A stretch of 58,615 nucleotides of DNA, taken from assembly GCA_937136425.1 (NCBI GenBank), contig CAKZON010000023.1:1-58615 (forward strand). Reading direction: 5' to 3'. Every line of letters begins with the position of its first letter. Position 1 is the stretch's first letter. The notes beneath the pieces are model-generated. The model was given only the letters and a program-made list of their open reading frames with translations, was not told the origin of the DNA and searched no databases. Positions 1 to 8,467 of this stretch are shown here, piece after piece. The DNA is from an uncultured Crocinitomix sp. Lineage in GTDB: Bacteria; Bacteroidota; Bacteroidia; Flavobacteriales_D; Crocinitomicaceae. A program made the translations under genes and the position numbers.

Positions 1-738
1 AATAGAAATAACAGTTTCCCCACCTATATTGATGACATCATTTACGAAAAGATCATCATTTAAAGCTTTTATCGTTGCTTCAATATTGTCACTAACATAA
101 CAAAACGTTCTTGTTTGCGAGCCATCACCGTAAATAGTGATTGGTTTATTTTGCAAGGCTTGCGAAATAAACTTGCTCATCACAAAATCTTGTGTTTGAT
201 TTGGTCCATAGGTATTAAAGAATCTAAAAATGGTGTAATCCAAATTATATTCTTGCATGTATGACTTGCAAAATGCTTCGCCAACATTTTTTACAACAGC
301 ATATGGAACACGAGAGTTTAACGGAGTTGTTTCTTCGTGTTGAGGAATGGTAACAGGTTCACCATAAACCTCTGAAGAGGAGGAGAAAAAAAATCGTTTA
401 ACGCCTGTGTTTTTCGATAAAGACAAAATGTTTTTAATTCCATCAATATCATTTAACACTCGAATTGGATTTTCTTGCGTACGCCGAACACCAACATAAG
501 CAGCATAATGAAAAACATAATCAAATTGATTTGATAACATAATATCAGTAATCTCCTCTCGATTATTTACATCAGCTTTAATGAATTTAAGATTCGGATG
601 GTTTATAGGTAACTTATTAATGTTTCCAGTAGATAAATCATCTACAACCGTTAGATAAGTGTCGGGCTCGTTTAAAAGTCCTTGAGCCATAGCACTTCCC
701 ACATTTCCTGCACCACCGGTTAAGAGTATTTTTCGCAT
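1..738 (-). CDS. NAD-dependent nucleotide-sugar epimerase/dehydratase (3' end cut by window edge)
   Basis: Extended short-chain dehydrogenase (SDR) that should act on a nucleotide sugar in the cytoplasm. Reading the reverse strand from the ATG at 738 gives 246 open codons with no stop before the window edge. The N-terminus has the Rossmann motif TGGAGNVGS, followed by an FSSSSEVYG stretch and a PYAVVK stretch (YxxxK catalytic pair), then RFFNTYGPNQ and GDGSQTRTF, all typical of UDP-glucuronate decarboxylase or UDP-glucose 4-epimerase relatives. The gene is divergent from the + strand glycosyltransferase at 878, so the 139 bp between them should hold both promoters. The substrate cannot be told from sequence. 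It is one of four such enzymes in the first 7 kb, so a polysaccharide role is likely. Confidence 0.85.
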   Translation of the reverse strand, partial: MRKILLTGGAGNVGSAMAQGLLNEPDTYLTVVDDLSTGNINKLPINHPNLKFIKADVNNREEITDIMLSNQFDYVFHYAAYVGVRRTQENPIRVLNDIDGIKNILSLSKNTGVKRFFFSSSSEVYGEPVTIPQHEETTPLNSRVPYAVVKNVGEAFCKSYMQEYNLDYTIFRFFNTYGPNQTQDFVMSKFISQALQNKPITIYGDGSQTRTFCYVSDNIEATIKALNDDLFVNDVINIGGETVISI

Positions 739-856
739 TTTTCTGTTTCCGTTTTATGAGGTAAAGGTACAATATTAAATAATCAAAATGAATTTGCGCA
801 ATTGTAAATGATGCTGTTTTCAACTACGTTTATTTACTTACTCTTAAAAACCTTAT

Positions 857-864
857 TAAATTTG
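857..864 (+). promoter_or_regulatory. Possible Bacteroidota -7 box (TAAATTTG)
   Basis: TAAATTTG matches the phylum's TAnnTTTG -7 consensus and lies 13 bp before the ATG at 878, which opens the + strand polysaccharide genes. No good TTTG -33 element is seen at the right distance, so the call is tentative. Confidence 0.25.
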
Positions 865-877
865 AGCTTCTATTCTA

Positions 878-2104
878 ATGCATAAAAAGAAGGTCTTAAA
901 TATTATTTCAAATAAGTTTCCCTATGGATTGGGCGAGCAGTTTTTTGAAGCCGAGGTGATTAAAATGGCCGAATGTTTTGATGAAGTCGTGCTTTTTCCG
1001 TTGGATAAGGACGGAGATTTAAGAAAGTTACCACATAATGTTGTTGTAAATGATGCTTTACATCAAGTAAATAAAAACTTGGGTAAAAAAGAGACTTTTT
1101 CCTGTCTTTGGTTGATATTTAGAATTATTGGTGTTGAATTGATGAAATCGAATAAACGCTCTTTTATTTTGAAAAAAATGAAATGGTGGATGACCTCGAT
1201 AGCTTATTGTAAAGCACTAGGTTTAGCTTATTTGCAAGAAATAGATGATGATAAGGATAATCATCATTACTCTTTTTGGATGAATGACGGAGCTTTACTT
1301 CTAAGTATTCTTCAATTAAAAAAGAAAATTTCAGGGTTTGATTTTAGAGTAAATGGATATGACATTTTTGAAGAACGACATGAAGGTGAATACATGCCTT
1401 TTAGGTATTTTAATTATAAACATGTAAACCACGTTTATGTTTTGTCAACAGTGGCACTAAATCATTTAAAAGGTATTGGGTATAAAGCTGAGAAGTTAGT
1501 TTATGCGCCCTACGGAATTTATACGCAAGGACTAAATCAATTAGAAGAATCAAGTACAATTCAAATGGTTTCTTGTGCGAATATGATTCCATTAAAAAGA
1601 ATTGATAAAACCGTTGCGGCATTAAAATTAATTACTGATAAAAATATTCATTGGACACATTTTGGTGAAGGATACTTAAGAGAAGAACTAGAGACTCAGG
1701 TTAAAAATTTACCTGCAAATATTTCTGTGGATTTTAAAGGTCACATTCCTAATTCGGCTATTATTGATTTGTACAAAAATCATTCGGTTAATCTGTTTAT
1801 ACATACAAGTGAAACGGAAGGGTTAGGAATGGCGATTATAGAAGCTCAAAGTTTTGGGATTCCAGCTGTAGTTATTGGAGTAGGGGGCGTGTTGGATATT
1901 GTGACAAATGAAACTGGAGTAGTTCTTCAACCGGACGCTGAAGGGCCAGAAATCGCAATGGCAATTCGAAAAGTAATTGATGGAGAAATGAATTCACAGA
2001 ACTATCGAGCTGTTATTCAAAAACAATGCATGCGTATTTTTGATGCGGAGAAGAATTATGCGGTATTATGCGCAGAGATGTTGAACATTGGAAAAAAACA
2101 ATGA
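878..2104 (+). CDS. Glycosyltransferase, GT4-like
   Basis: Protein of 408 residues with the two-lobed GT-B organisation of family 4 retaining glycosyltransferases. The C-terminal half has the donor-binding EX7E region (ETEGLGMAIIEAQSFGIP) and a GGVLDIV...G loop, which bind the nucleotide-sugar diphosphate. It should add a sugar to a lipid-linked glycan at the inner face of the cytoplasmic membrane. It is the first + strand gene of the polysaccharide cluster and overlaps the next gene at ATGA (2101-2104), so the two are probably translationally coupled. Donor and acceptor are unknown. Confidence 0.85.
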   Translation: MHKKKVLNIISNKFPYGLGEQFFEAEVIKMAECFDEVVLFPLDKDGDLRKLPHNVVVNDALHQVNKNLGKKETFSCLWLIFRIIGVELMKSNKRSFILKKMKWWMTSIAYCKALGLAYLQEIDDDKDNHHYSFWMNDGALLLSILQLKKKISGFDFRVNGYDIFEERHEGEYMPFRYFNYKHVNHVYVLSTVALNHLKGIGYKAEKLVYAPYGIYTQGLNQLEESSTIQMVSCANMIPLKRIDKTVAALKLITDKNIHWTHFGEGYLREELETQVKNLPANISVDFKGHIPNSAIIDLYKNHSVNLFIHTSETEGLGMAIIEAQSFGIPAVVIGVGGVLDIVTNETGVVLQPDAEGPEIAMAIRKVIDGEMNSQNYRAVIQKQCMRIFDAEKNYAVLCAEMLNIGKKQ

Positions 2105-3096
2105 CGAGCGTGGAGAAAACAAGGTTAAGTGTATTAATTCCCAATTACAATAATGGACCTTATTTAAAAGAGGCATTGGATAGTTTGTTAGCTCAAACCT
2201 ATGCCAATTTCATTATTTATTTTGTAGACGATTGCTCTACTGATAATAGCCTCGAAATTGCTAAATCTTACAAAGATGATCGCTTAGTAATTATAGAAAA
2301 GGAGTCTAACTCTGGAATTGTGGACACCATGAATGTTGCGCTTAACCGTATTGAAACTGAATACTATATTCGAATGGACGGGGATGATATCTCAACGCCG
2401 GAACGATTTCAAACACTTGTGAACTTTATGGATGAAAATCCGGAGGTTGGAGTTTGTAGCAGTAGTATTGAAACTTTTGGCCTTGAAAATAAGGTGCGCA
2501 CCTTTGAAAAGTCACCTTTAATGAATAGAGCTAATTTGATTTTTGGACATTCTATAGGGCATGCTTCTTCCATTTTTAGAACGGCGGTAATGAAGGGAAA
2601 CAAAATAGAATATGTAGATCGATTTTGGAGATTGGAGGACTATTACTTGTTTTATCGTTTAAAGGATTTAACCTTAACAACAGCCATTCCAGACAAGTTT
2701 TATTTATACCGGCAAGCAGCCTATAATAACAATGCCGAAATAACGGTAAGAAAGAACTTGGCATTTAAAAAGTTTTATAAAATGGTGTTAACGGATTTGG
2801 GCATTGAAGCATCTGATAAAAATCTGTCAATACATTTACAACTAAACAATCGGGGAAAATCAACCTTTGGTCTAAAAGATTATCAAAACCATATTGAACA
2901 TTTACGTGAAGCAAATAAAAAGTTGTTACTTTATCCTGTTGAGGAGTTGGACCAGGTTTTAAGAAAACATTTGGAGAAAATATATTATCGATTAATAGAT
3001 CAAAAGAAAATAACATTGTTTCAAATATTGGGTTTAGGAGAGTTTAAAAAAACTTTGCTTAAGTATTATTTGGGAACACGATTGGGAAAAAAATAA
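2101..3096 (+). CDS. Glycosyltransferase family 2
   Basis: GT-A inverting glycosyltransferase of about 331 residues. The N-terminus shows LSVLIPNYNNGPYLKEALDS, then VDDCSTDNS (nucleotide contacts) and RMDGDDIS, which holds the DxD-type metal site, and later FWRLEDYYLFYRL, the usual acceptor/catalytic base region. I chose the ATG at 2101 instead of an upstream ATG at 2068 because it overlaps the previous stop as ATGA and the GT2 domain begins right after it. It ends 2 bp before the epimerase at 3099. Role: glycan assembly; linkage and sugar are not predictable. Confidence 0.88.
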   Translation: MTSVEKTRLSVLIPNYNNGPYLKEALDSLLAQTYANFIIYFVDDCSTDNSLEIAKSYKDDRLVIIEKESNSGIVDTMNVALNRIETEYYIRMDGDDISTPERFQTLVNFMDENPEVGVCSSSIETFGLENKVRTFEKSPLMNRANLIFGHSIGHASSIFRTAVMKGNKIEYVDRFWRLEDYYLFYRLKDLTLTTAIPDKFYLYRQAAYNNNAEITVRKNLAFKKFYKMVLTDLGIEASDKNLSIHLQLNNRGKSTFGLKDYQNHIEHLREANKKLLLYPVEELDQVLRKHLEKIYYRLIDQKKITLFQILGLGEFKKTLLKYYLGTRLGKK

Positions 3097-3098
3097 GA

Positions 3099-4079
3099 AT
3101 GCTGGAGGGAAAAAGAATACTAATTACCGGAGGGGCTGGATTCATTGGGTCAAATCTTTGCGAATTTTTGGTGGAAAAGAATGAAGTAATTTGTTTAGAT
3201 AATCTATTAACAGGTCATAAAGAGAATATAGAACATTTATTAAATCATCCTCAATTTAGTTTTTTTGAAGGTGATGTGAGAGATTATGAAGTTTGTTTGA
3301 AAGCCGCGGAAGGTATTGACATTATTTTTCATCAGGCTGCTTTGGGGTCAGTTCCTCGTTCTATTGAAACACCGTTAAATACAAATGCGCACAATGTCAC
3401 TGGGTTTTTAAATATGTTGGAGGCAGCTAAAAATTCGAATGTAAAACGATTCGTTTTTGCAACCTCTTCTTCTGTATACGGAGATCATAAGCATTTGCCT
3501 AAAACTGAAGATAAAACAGGAAAACCATTATCGCCTTATGCAGTAACAAAGTATGTAAATGAAATGTATGCAGATGTTTATACGCGTTTGTATGGAATAG
3601 AAACAATTGGCTTACGTTATTTCAATGTGTTTGGAAGAAGGCAAGACCCTGATGGAGTTTATGCAGCCGTAATTCCTCGTTTTATTAAACTACTGCAAGA
3701 AGGAAAGTCAATTACTGTTAATGGTGACGGTAAGCAAACACGCGATTTTACATATATTGATAATGTAATTCAAGCGAATGTATTAGCAGCCACGGTTCAA
3801 GACAGTTCTGCCTTAAATACTGTTTATAATATTGCTTATGGTAGCACCATTACGTTAAATGAACTAATTCAATCCATGCAGGAGTGCTTTAAAGAAAATG
3901 ATTTTTCGCATGGAGAGTTTAATGTAATTTATGGTCCTAAAAGAGCAGGAGATATTGAGCATTCTTATGCGTCAATTGATAAGGCCAAAGAATTTTTGAA
4001 TTATGATCCAACTATTGATTTGAAAGAAGGCATTAGACGTTATATAGGTGTCTTAATGGAAAAAGAATTGAATAATTGA
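3099..4079 (+). CDS. UDP-N-acetylglucosamine 4-epimerase, WbpP/TviC type
   Basis: SDR epimerase of 326 residues. It has TGGAGFIGSN for NAD binding, the HQAALGSVPRSI segment, TSSSVYGDH, the catalytic PYAVTKYVNE (YxxxK), and LRYFNVFGRRQDPDG. These blocks are those of Pseudomonas WbpP and Salmonella TviC, which interconvert UDP-GlcNAc and UDP-GalNAc or their uronic acids, so this assignment is closer than a generic epimerase call. No UDP-GlcNAc 6-dehydrogenase (WbpO/TviB) is in the window, so the product may be UDP-GalNAc. A 103-bp gap separates it from the next gene, where the operon could have an internal promoter. Confidence 0.85.
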   Translation: MLEGKRILITGGAGFIGSNLCEFLVEKNEVICLDNLLTGHKENIEHLLNHPQFSFFEGDVRDYEVCLKAAEGIDIIFHQAALGSVPRSIETPLNTNAHNVTGFLNMLEAAKNSNVKRFVFATSSSVYGDHKHLPKTEDKTGKPLSPYAVTKYVNEMYADVYTRLYGIETIGLRYFNVFGRRQDPDGVYAAVIPRFIKLLQEGKSITVNGDGKQTRDFTYIDNVIQANVLAATVQDSSALNTVYNIAYGSTITLNELIQSMQECFKENDFSHGEFNVIYGPKRAGDIEHSYASIDKAKEFLNYDPTIDLKEGIRRYIGVLMEKELNN

Positions 4080-4182
4080 TTAACGATCAAAAGGTAGATT
4101 TAAGGGCTATTTAGAAGCGCTTAAATCAGTATATTGCAATTCGTCGCGTTAATTTTAATAGAGAGTAGAAAAATATCAGTAC

Positions 4183-5175
4183 ATGAATTTAACAGGTAAA
4201 ACAGTATTAGTTACTGGAGCAGATGGTTTTATCGGTTCACATTTAACCGAAATGTTATTAGCTCAAGGTTGCAAAGTAAAAGCTTTATCGCAATATAATT
4301 CGTTTAATAATTGGGGTTGGTTAGAGCAAATAGAAGGCCTTGCAGAAATCGAAGTGCTTTCTGGTGATATCCGCGATCCTCATTATTGCAAACACATTAC
4401 TAAAGGGGTTGACGTTGTTTTTCACTTGGCGGCATTAATTGCAATTCCTTATTCTTATATCGCACCAACTTCTTATGTTGACACGAATGTAACAGGAACA
4501 TTAAATATTTGCCAGGCTGCACTTGATAATGGTTGTGAAAAAATAATTCACACCTCTACTTCTGAGGTTTATGGAACAGCACTTTATGTGCCTATTGATG
4601 AGAAGCATCCTTTACAGCCTCAATCACCTTATAGTGCCAGTAAGATTGGTGCCGACAATATGGCAATGAGTTTTTACAATGCTTTTGATTTACCTGTTGC
4701 AACTGCGCGCCCTTTTAATACATATGGGCCAAGGCAATCAGCAAGAGCTGTAATTCCAACCATCATTTCGCAAATAGCAAATGGTGCGGCAGAAATTAAA
4801 GTGGGAGATTTGTCGCCAACTCGAGATTTCAATTTTGTGAAAGATACTTGCCGCGGATTCATTGCAATTGCAACTTCTGATAAAACAGTAGGAGAAACAA
4901 TTAATATTGGATCTAATTTTGAGATTTCAATTAAAGATACTTTTGAATTGATTAAAAAAAGTATGAATTCAACTGTTGATTTTGTGGTTGATCCACAACG
5001 CATTCGACCAGGGAAAAGTGAAGTGCAACGTTTGTGGTGCGACAATTCAAAAATAAATGAGCTTACTGGTTTTGTTCCGGCTTTTTCAATGGAAGATGGA
5101 ATAAAAGAAACAGTGGAATGGTTTACCAACCCAGATAATTTAAGTCACTATAAATCTAATATTTACAATGTCTAA
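4183..5175 (+). CDS. LegB-like nucleotide-sugar 4,6-dehydratase
   Basis: SDR of 330 residues with TGADGFIGSHL, FHLAALIAIPYSYIAP, TSTSEVYGTA, SPYSASKIG (YxxxK) and RPFNTYGPRQSARAV. These are hallmarks of the family containing Campylobacter LegB, which makes the 4-keto-6-deoxy intermediate from GDP- or UDP-GlcNAc on the legionaminic acid route. Its stop overlaps the start of the nucleotidylyltransferase by 8 bp. The aminotransferase (LegC), NeuB-type synthase and NeuC-type epimerase that complete that pathway are not seen, so the final sugar may be a simpler 6-deoxy sugar, or the rest may lie outside the window. Confidence 0.8.
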   Translation: MNLTGKTVLVTGADGFIGSHLTEMLLAQGCKVKALSQYNSFNNWGWLEQIEGLAEIEVLSGDIRDPHYCKHITKGVDVVFHLAALIAIPYSYIAPTSYVDTNVTGTLNICQAALDNGCEKIIHTSTSEVYGTALYVPIDEKHPLQPQSPYSASKIGADNMAMSFYNAFDLPVATARPFNTYGPRQSARAVIPTIISQIANGAAEIKVGDLSPTRDFNFVKDTCRGFIAIATSDKTVGETINIGSNFEISIKDTFELIKKSMNSTVDFVVDPQRIRPGKSEVQRLWCDNSKINELTGFVPAFSMEDGIKETVEWFTNPDNLSHYKSNIYNV

Positions 5176-5884
5176 AAGAGCTGTTATTTTGGCAGGAGGA
5201 AAAGGAACTCGTTTGCGCCCTTATACCATTGAATTGCCGAAACCTTTGGTTCCAATAGGAGATTATCCTATTTTGGAAATTATCATTCGCCAATTAGCGC
5301 GAAATGGATTTGATCATATAACTATAACGGTGAATCATCAGGCAGATATGATTAAAACATATTTTGGTAATGGTGAAAAATGGCAAATAAAAATTGATTA
5401 TTCTTTAGAGGATAAACCATTGTCAACAATGGGGCCTTTAAGTTTAATTCCTGATTTGCCTGACCACTTTTTGGTAATGAATGGAGATATTTTGACGGAT
5501 ATTGATTATGGTGCTTTTTACAATGATCATGCGGCAGCCAATAATATTTTTACCATCTCTTCTTATGTGCGTGAACATGTAAATTTATATGGCGTTTTAG
5601 AATCTGATGACAATAATAAATTGACTGATTTTAAAGAAAAGCCAGTAACACGTTTTGAAGTAAGCATGGGCATTTATATGCTCAGTAAAGCAGTAATGGA
5701 TCATATTCCGTATAACGAACCTTATGGGTTTGATCATTTAATGTTAGATCTCATTAAGGCTGAAAAAAATGCAACTGTACGTCCATTTGATGGGTATTGG
5801 TTGGACATTGGCCGTCCAGATGATTATATGATTGCCATTGATGAATTTGAAAAAAATAAAGGACTCTTTTTAAAGGATGCTTAA
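5168..5884 (+). CDS. Sugar-1-phosphate nucleotidylyltransferase
   Basis: Protein of 238 residues that makes an NDP-sugar from NTP and a sugar 1-phosphate. It opens with AVILAGGKGTRLRPYT, the GGxGTRLxP pyrophosphorylase signature, then KPLVPIGDYPILE, MNGDILTDIDY (metal-binding Asp), and a closing WLDIGRPDDYMIA block. It is short and lacks a C-terminal beta-helix, as in RfbA/ManC-type and PtmE-like enzymes. It sits between two SDR genes with 8-bp overlaps on both sides, so it probably activates the sugar that they act on. Whether it uses GTP, CTP, UTP or dTTP cannot be told. Confidence 0.85.
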   Translation: MSKRAVILAGGKGTRLRPYTIELPKPLVPIGDYPILEIIIRQLARNGFDHITITVNHQADMIKTYFGNGEKWQIKIDYSLEDKPLSTMGPLSLIPDLPDHFLVMNGDILTDIDYGAFYNDHAAANNIFTISSYVREHVNLYGVLESDDNNKLTDFKEKPVTRFEVSMGIYMLSKAVMDHIPYNEPYGFDHLMLDLIKAEKNATVRPFDGYWLDIGRPDDYMIAIDEFEKNKGLFLKDA

Positions 5885-6743
5885 TATTCACATAACAGGA
5901 GCAAAGGGTGGAATTGGCAGTGCATTGTCTTCTGTCTTAGAGCAGAGCGGATGCAATATTGTTCTTACCAAAGATCCAGATCTTCGTATTCAAAATGATG
6001 CCTATTATCAACAATTTGATAATCCTGAGGAGATAGACTTAATCTATCACTTGGCGGCGGTTAGTTTTGTGCCTGATAGTTGGGATAATCCTTCGCATTT
6101 TATGGACGTTAATATAATGGGGACGACTAAGGTGTTAGAGTTTTGCCGTGAACATAACATTCGTTTGGTTTATGTAAGTTCTTATGCATATGGAGTCCCT
6201 CAATATCTTCCAATAGATGAAAATCATCCTGTTTCTGCGGCAAACCCTTATGGTTTAAGTAAGTTGATGGGGGAGAATCTCTGCAGTTTTTATGGGAAAT
6301 ATTATGATTTGGAGTATACTATTGTTCGCCCATTTAATGTTTATGGCACTTTAAAAAATACCAAATTATTAATTCCAGAAATTATAGCCCAAATTGAAAA
6401 GGGCGAAGGAATTAAGGTGAAAGATTTAAGTCCTAAACGGGACTATGTATATATTGATGATTTGATTGAATTATTAGTTCTTTCAGGAAAAAACACCAAT
6501 AATCAAATTTATAATGCGGGTAGTGGGGAATCATTTTCAGTAGGGGAGATTATTGAAATATGTCAATCCGTTTGGGGAACTAATTTAAAAGTTGAATCTG
6601 CTGAGGTGGTCAGAAAAAATGAAATACCTGAAACGCTTTGTAGCAATAAAAAAGCTCAAAAAGAATTAGGTTGGAGTCCGCAATTTTCTTTTAAAGAAGG
6701 AATCGCAGCAATAAAACAACGCCTTGCAAATCATAACAGTTGA
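5877..6743 (+). CDS. NAD-dependent epimerase/reductase (short SDR)
   Basis: Protein of 288 residues, shorter than the other SDRs here. It has GAKGGIGSAL for dinucleotide binding, YHLAAVSFVPDSW, a variant YVSSYAYG, the catalytic NPYGLSKLMGEN, and RPFNVYGTL. The order LegB-like dehydratase, nucleotidylyltransferase, short SDR suggests that it reduces or epimerises the 4-keto product. It overlaps the upstream gene by 8 bp and shares TTGA (6740-6743) with the downstream glycosyltransferase. The exact reaction is not assignable. Confidence 0.8.
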   Translation: MLNIHITGAKGGIGSALSSVLEQSGCNIVLTKDPDLRIQNDAYYQQFDNPEEIDLIYHLAAVSFVPDSWDNPSHFMDVNIMGTTKVLEFCREHNIRLVYVSSYAYGVPQYLPIDENHPVSAANPYGLSKLMGENLCSFYGKYYDLEYTIVRPFNVYGTLKNTKLLIPEIIAQIEKGEGIKVKDLSPKRDYVYIDDLIELLVLSGKNTNNQIYNAGSGESFSVGEIIEICQSVWGTNLKVESAEVVRKNEIPETLCSNKKAQKELGWSPQFSFKEGIAAIKQRLANHNS

Positions 6744-7936
6744 GTAAAAGAATCCTCATATTAGTTGGTATTCCTGATTTTGATTATTCAAATCAAATGT
6801 CTGCTGTAGCTTCTTTTTTAAAGACAATCAAGACAGCATTTGAAAGCGAAGGACATGAGGTTGATTTTGGTCAAAGTAAAGAGTTGCCTTTAAAAAATGA
6901 GACGATTGAATTGCCTGGAGATAAAAAATCGAACCGTAATCTAATAGGGAAGGTTAAGAGTGCAGCAAAGTCGGCAATGAAAGCTTGGCCTTGGTTATAT
7001 CATAGTTTGGCGTTTCGCAATTTTTTTAAAAATCAAGATGAGCTATATTTTAAATTGTTTGATCGCAAACCTTATGATCACGTCATTGAATTTCATACGG
7101 TTGGTTCAACTTTAGGAGCTCAATTGGCTGAACGCTGGGGGGCTAAATTTTCTGTCATTTTTGATTCTCCTGTGGAGGAACAGTTTTACGAAATGCACGG
7201 AACAAAAACAGTACACTGGTCACGCATTTTAAAATCGGAAAAGCAGACCCTTGAGGCAGCTGATAATATTATGGCATATTCACCTGCGTGTGAAGCCCAT
7301 ATTCAACTTAAATACAAGCTTAAAGGTGCTGTTGGAATTTTACCATGTGTGGTTAATAAAGCTAACGTAGTTAATAATCCGCAATCCACTGAATTTAATA
7401 TTGGGTTTATTGGTTCATTTTTATCTTGGCATAAAGTTGATTTACTAGTACGTGTATTTCAAAAATTGCATTTAAAGCATAAAAATGCGCGTTTGCAATT
7501 AATTGGGTTTGGCATGGAGTGGAACAAAGTTAAAGCCCTTGTTGATCGTTTAGGGTTGACTGAGGTGGTTGACATGCCGGGTTTTGTTTCAGAAGCAGAC
7601 TTATTGAATTATAAAACGTGGTTTTCTGTCGCTGTAATGCCAGGATCAAATTGGTATGGTAGTCCGTTAAAGTTGTTTGAGTATGCTCAATCACAAATTC
7701 CGTTTATTGCTCCAACAACTAAAACCGTTGTTTCAATTTTTCAGGAAAATGAGCATTGTCTTTATATTGATGCTAAAAATGAAGAAGATTCATTGCTTAA
7801 AAAGCTAACTTTTTCAATAGAAAACACGTTAAAAATGGATGAAATGGCAACTCGAGCTCAAACATTTGTTCGAGAAAATTTTGAGGACGTCATTTACAAT
7901 AAAAAATTGGTTGAAGTCCTTACGACTAAACCATAA
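6740..7936 (+). CDS. Glycosyltransferase, GT4-like (TTG start)
   Basis: GT-B glycosyltransferase of 398 residues. Its C-terminal half shows FNIGFIGSFLSWHKVDLL, RLQLIGFGMEWNKVK and GSPLKLFEYAQSQIPFIAP, the donor-binding lobe of family 4. The start is a TTG at 6740, chosen because it overlaps the TGA of the preceding gene and gives MSKRILILVGIP, a normal first beta strand; no ATG lies nearby. Translation is probably coupled to the SDR gene. It is a cytoplasmic or membrane-associated enzyme adding one sugar to the repeat unit. Confidence 0.83.
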   Translation: MSKRILILVGIPDFDYSNQMSAVASFLKTIKTAFESEGHEVDFGQSKELPLKNETIELPGDKKSNRNLIGKVKSAAKSAMKAWPWLYHSLAFRNFFKNQDELYFKLFDRKPYDHVIEFHTVGSTLGAQLAERWGAKFSVIFDSPVEEQFYEMHGTKTVHWSRILKSEKQTLEAADNIMAYSPACEAHIQLKYKLKGAVGILPCVVNKANVVNNPQSTEFNIGFIGSFLSWHKVDLLVRVFQKLHLKHKNARLQLIGFGMEWNKVKALVDRLGLTEVVDMPGFVSEADLLNYKTWFSVAVMPGSNWYGSPLKLFEYAQSQIPFIAPTTKTVVSIFQENEHCLYIDAKNEEDSLLKKLTFSIENTLKMDEMATRAQTFVRENFEDVIYNKKLVEVLTTKP

Positions 7937-7966
7937 AATAATGTTTATTTTGTATAAAATTGAGCT

Positions 7967-8461
7967 ATGAGGGATATTGCGGCTACGGCAAAAATCGGCA
8001 AAGATGTTATTATTGGAAAATTCGTAATCATTGAGGATGATGTCGAAATTGGAGATGGTACTTTTATTGGTGACTTCACATTGATAAGAAGCGGTTCGCG
8101 AATTGGAAAAAATTGCAAAATTAAATCCTATAATGAAATTAGAACTAATGTGAAAATTGGCGATAACTCTAGTTTTGGTAGTCGTTGCACACTTTGTGCA
8201 GATACAATAATTGGAAGTAACGTAGATGTAAAATATGGGTTCGTTAGTACAACATTAGATTTTAAAAAACGAATTGATTTGGACGCGGGATCTGTAGGAG
8301 ATGGAGCGATTGTTGGTGCGAATGTTTCTTTAATGCCAGGAGCATCTATTGGTAAAGGAGCAATGATTGGAGCATGTTCTCAATTGAGAGACGTTGCAGG
8401 AGAAAATGAAATTTGGTTTGGAAACCCAGCCAAGTTTTACAAAATGCGCGATCAATTATAA
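7967..8461 (+). CDS. Left-handed beta-helix (hexapeptide) acyltransferase
   Basis: Protein of 164 residues made almost wholly of hexapeptide repeats with [LIV]-G-x(4) spacing (for example AKIGKDVIIGKF and IGSNVDVKYG), folding as a trimeric left-handed beta helix like WbpD, PglD or WbbJ. It ends in NEIWFGNPAKFYKM, the usual C-terminal seal. Such enzymes acetylate amino sugars from acetyl-CoA. The gene follows the glycosyltransferase by 30 bp and precedes the LpxD-like gene by 6 bp, so sugar N- or O-acetylation in this cluster is the likely role. Confidence 0.82.
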   Translation: MRDIAATAKIGKDVIIGKFVIIEDDVEIGDGTFIGDFTLIRSGSRIGKNCKIKSYNEIRTNVKIGDNSSFGSRCTLCADTIIGSNVDVKYGFVSTTLDFKKRIDLDAGSVGDGAIVGANVSLMPGASIGKGAMIGACSQLRDVAGENEIWFGNPAKFYKMRDQL

Positions 8462-8467
8462 AAATTC

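Noticed and set aside
638..823. 61-residue - strand ORF
   Set aside because: It overlaps the start of the partial epimerase gene in another frame and has no features.
2068..2100. Upstream ATG for the GT2 gene
   Set aside because: It lies deep in the GT4 gene; the ATG at 2101 gives an ATGA overlap and the GT2 domain begins right after it.
4674..5129. 151-residue - strand ORF
   Set aside because: Lies wholly opposite the LegB-like gene, whose frame has strong family motifs; the antisense protein has no recognisable features.
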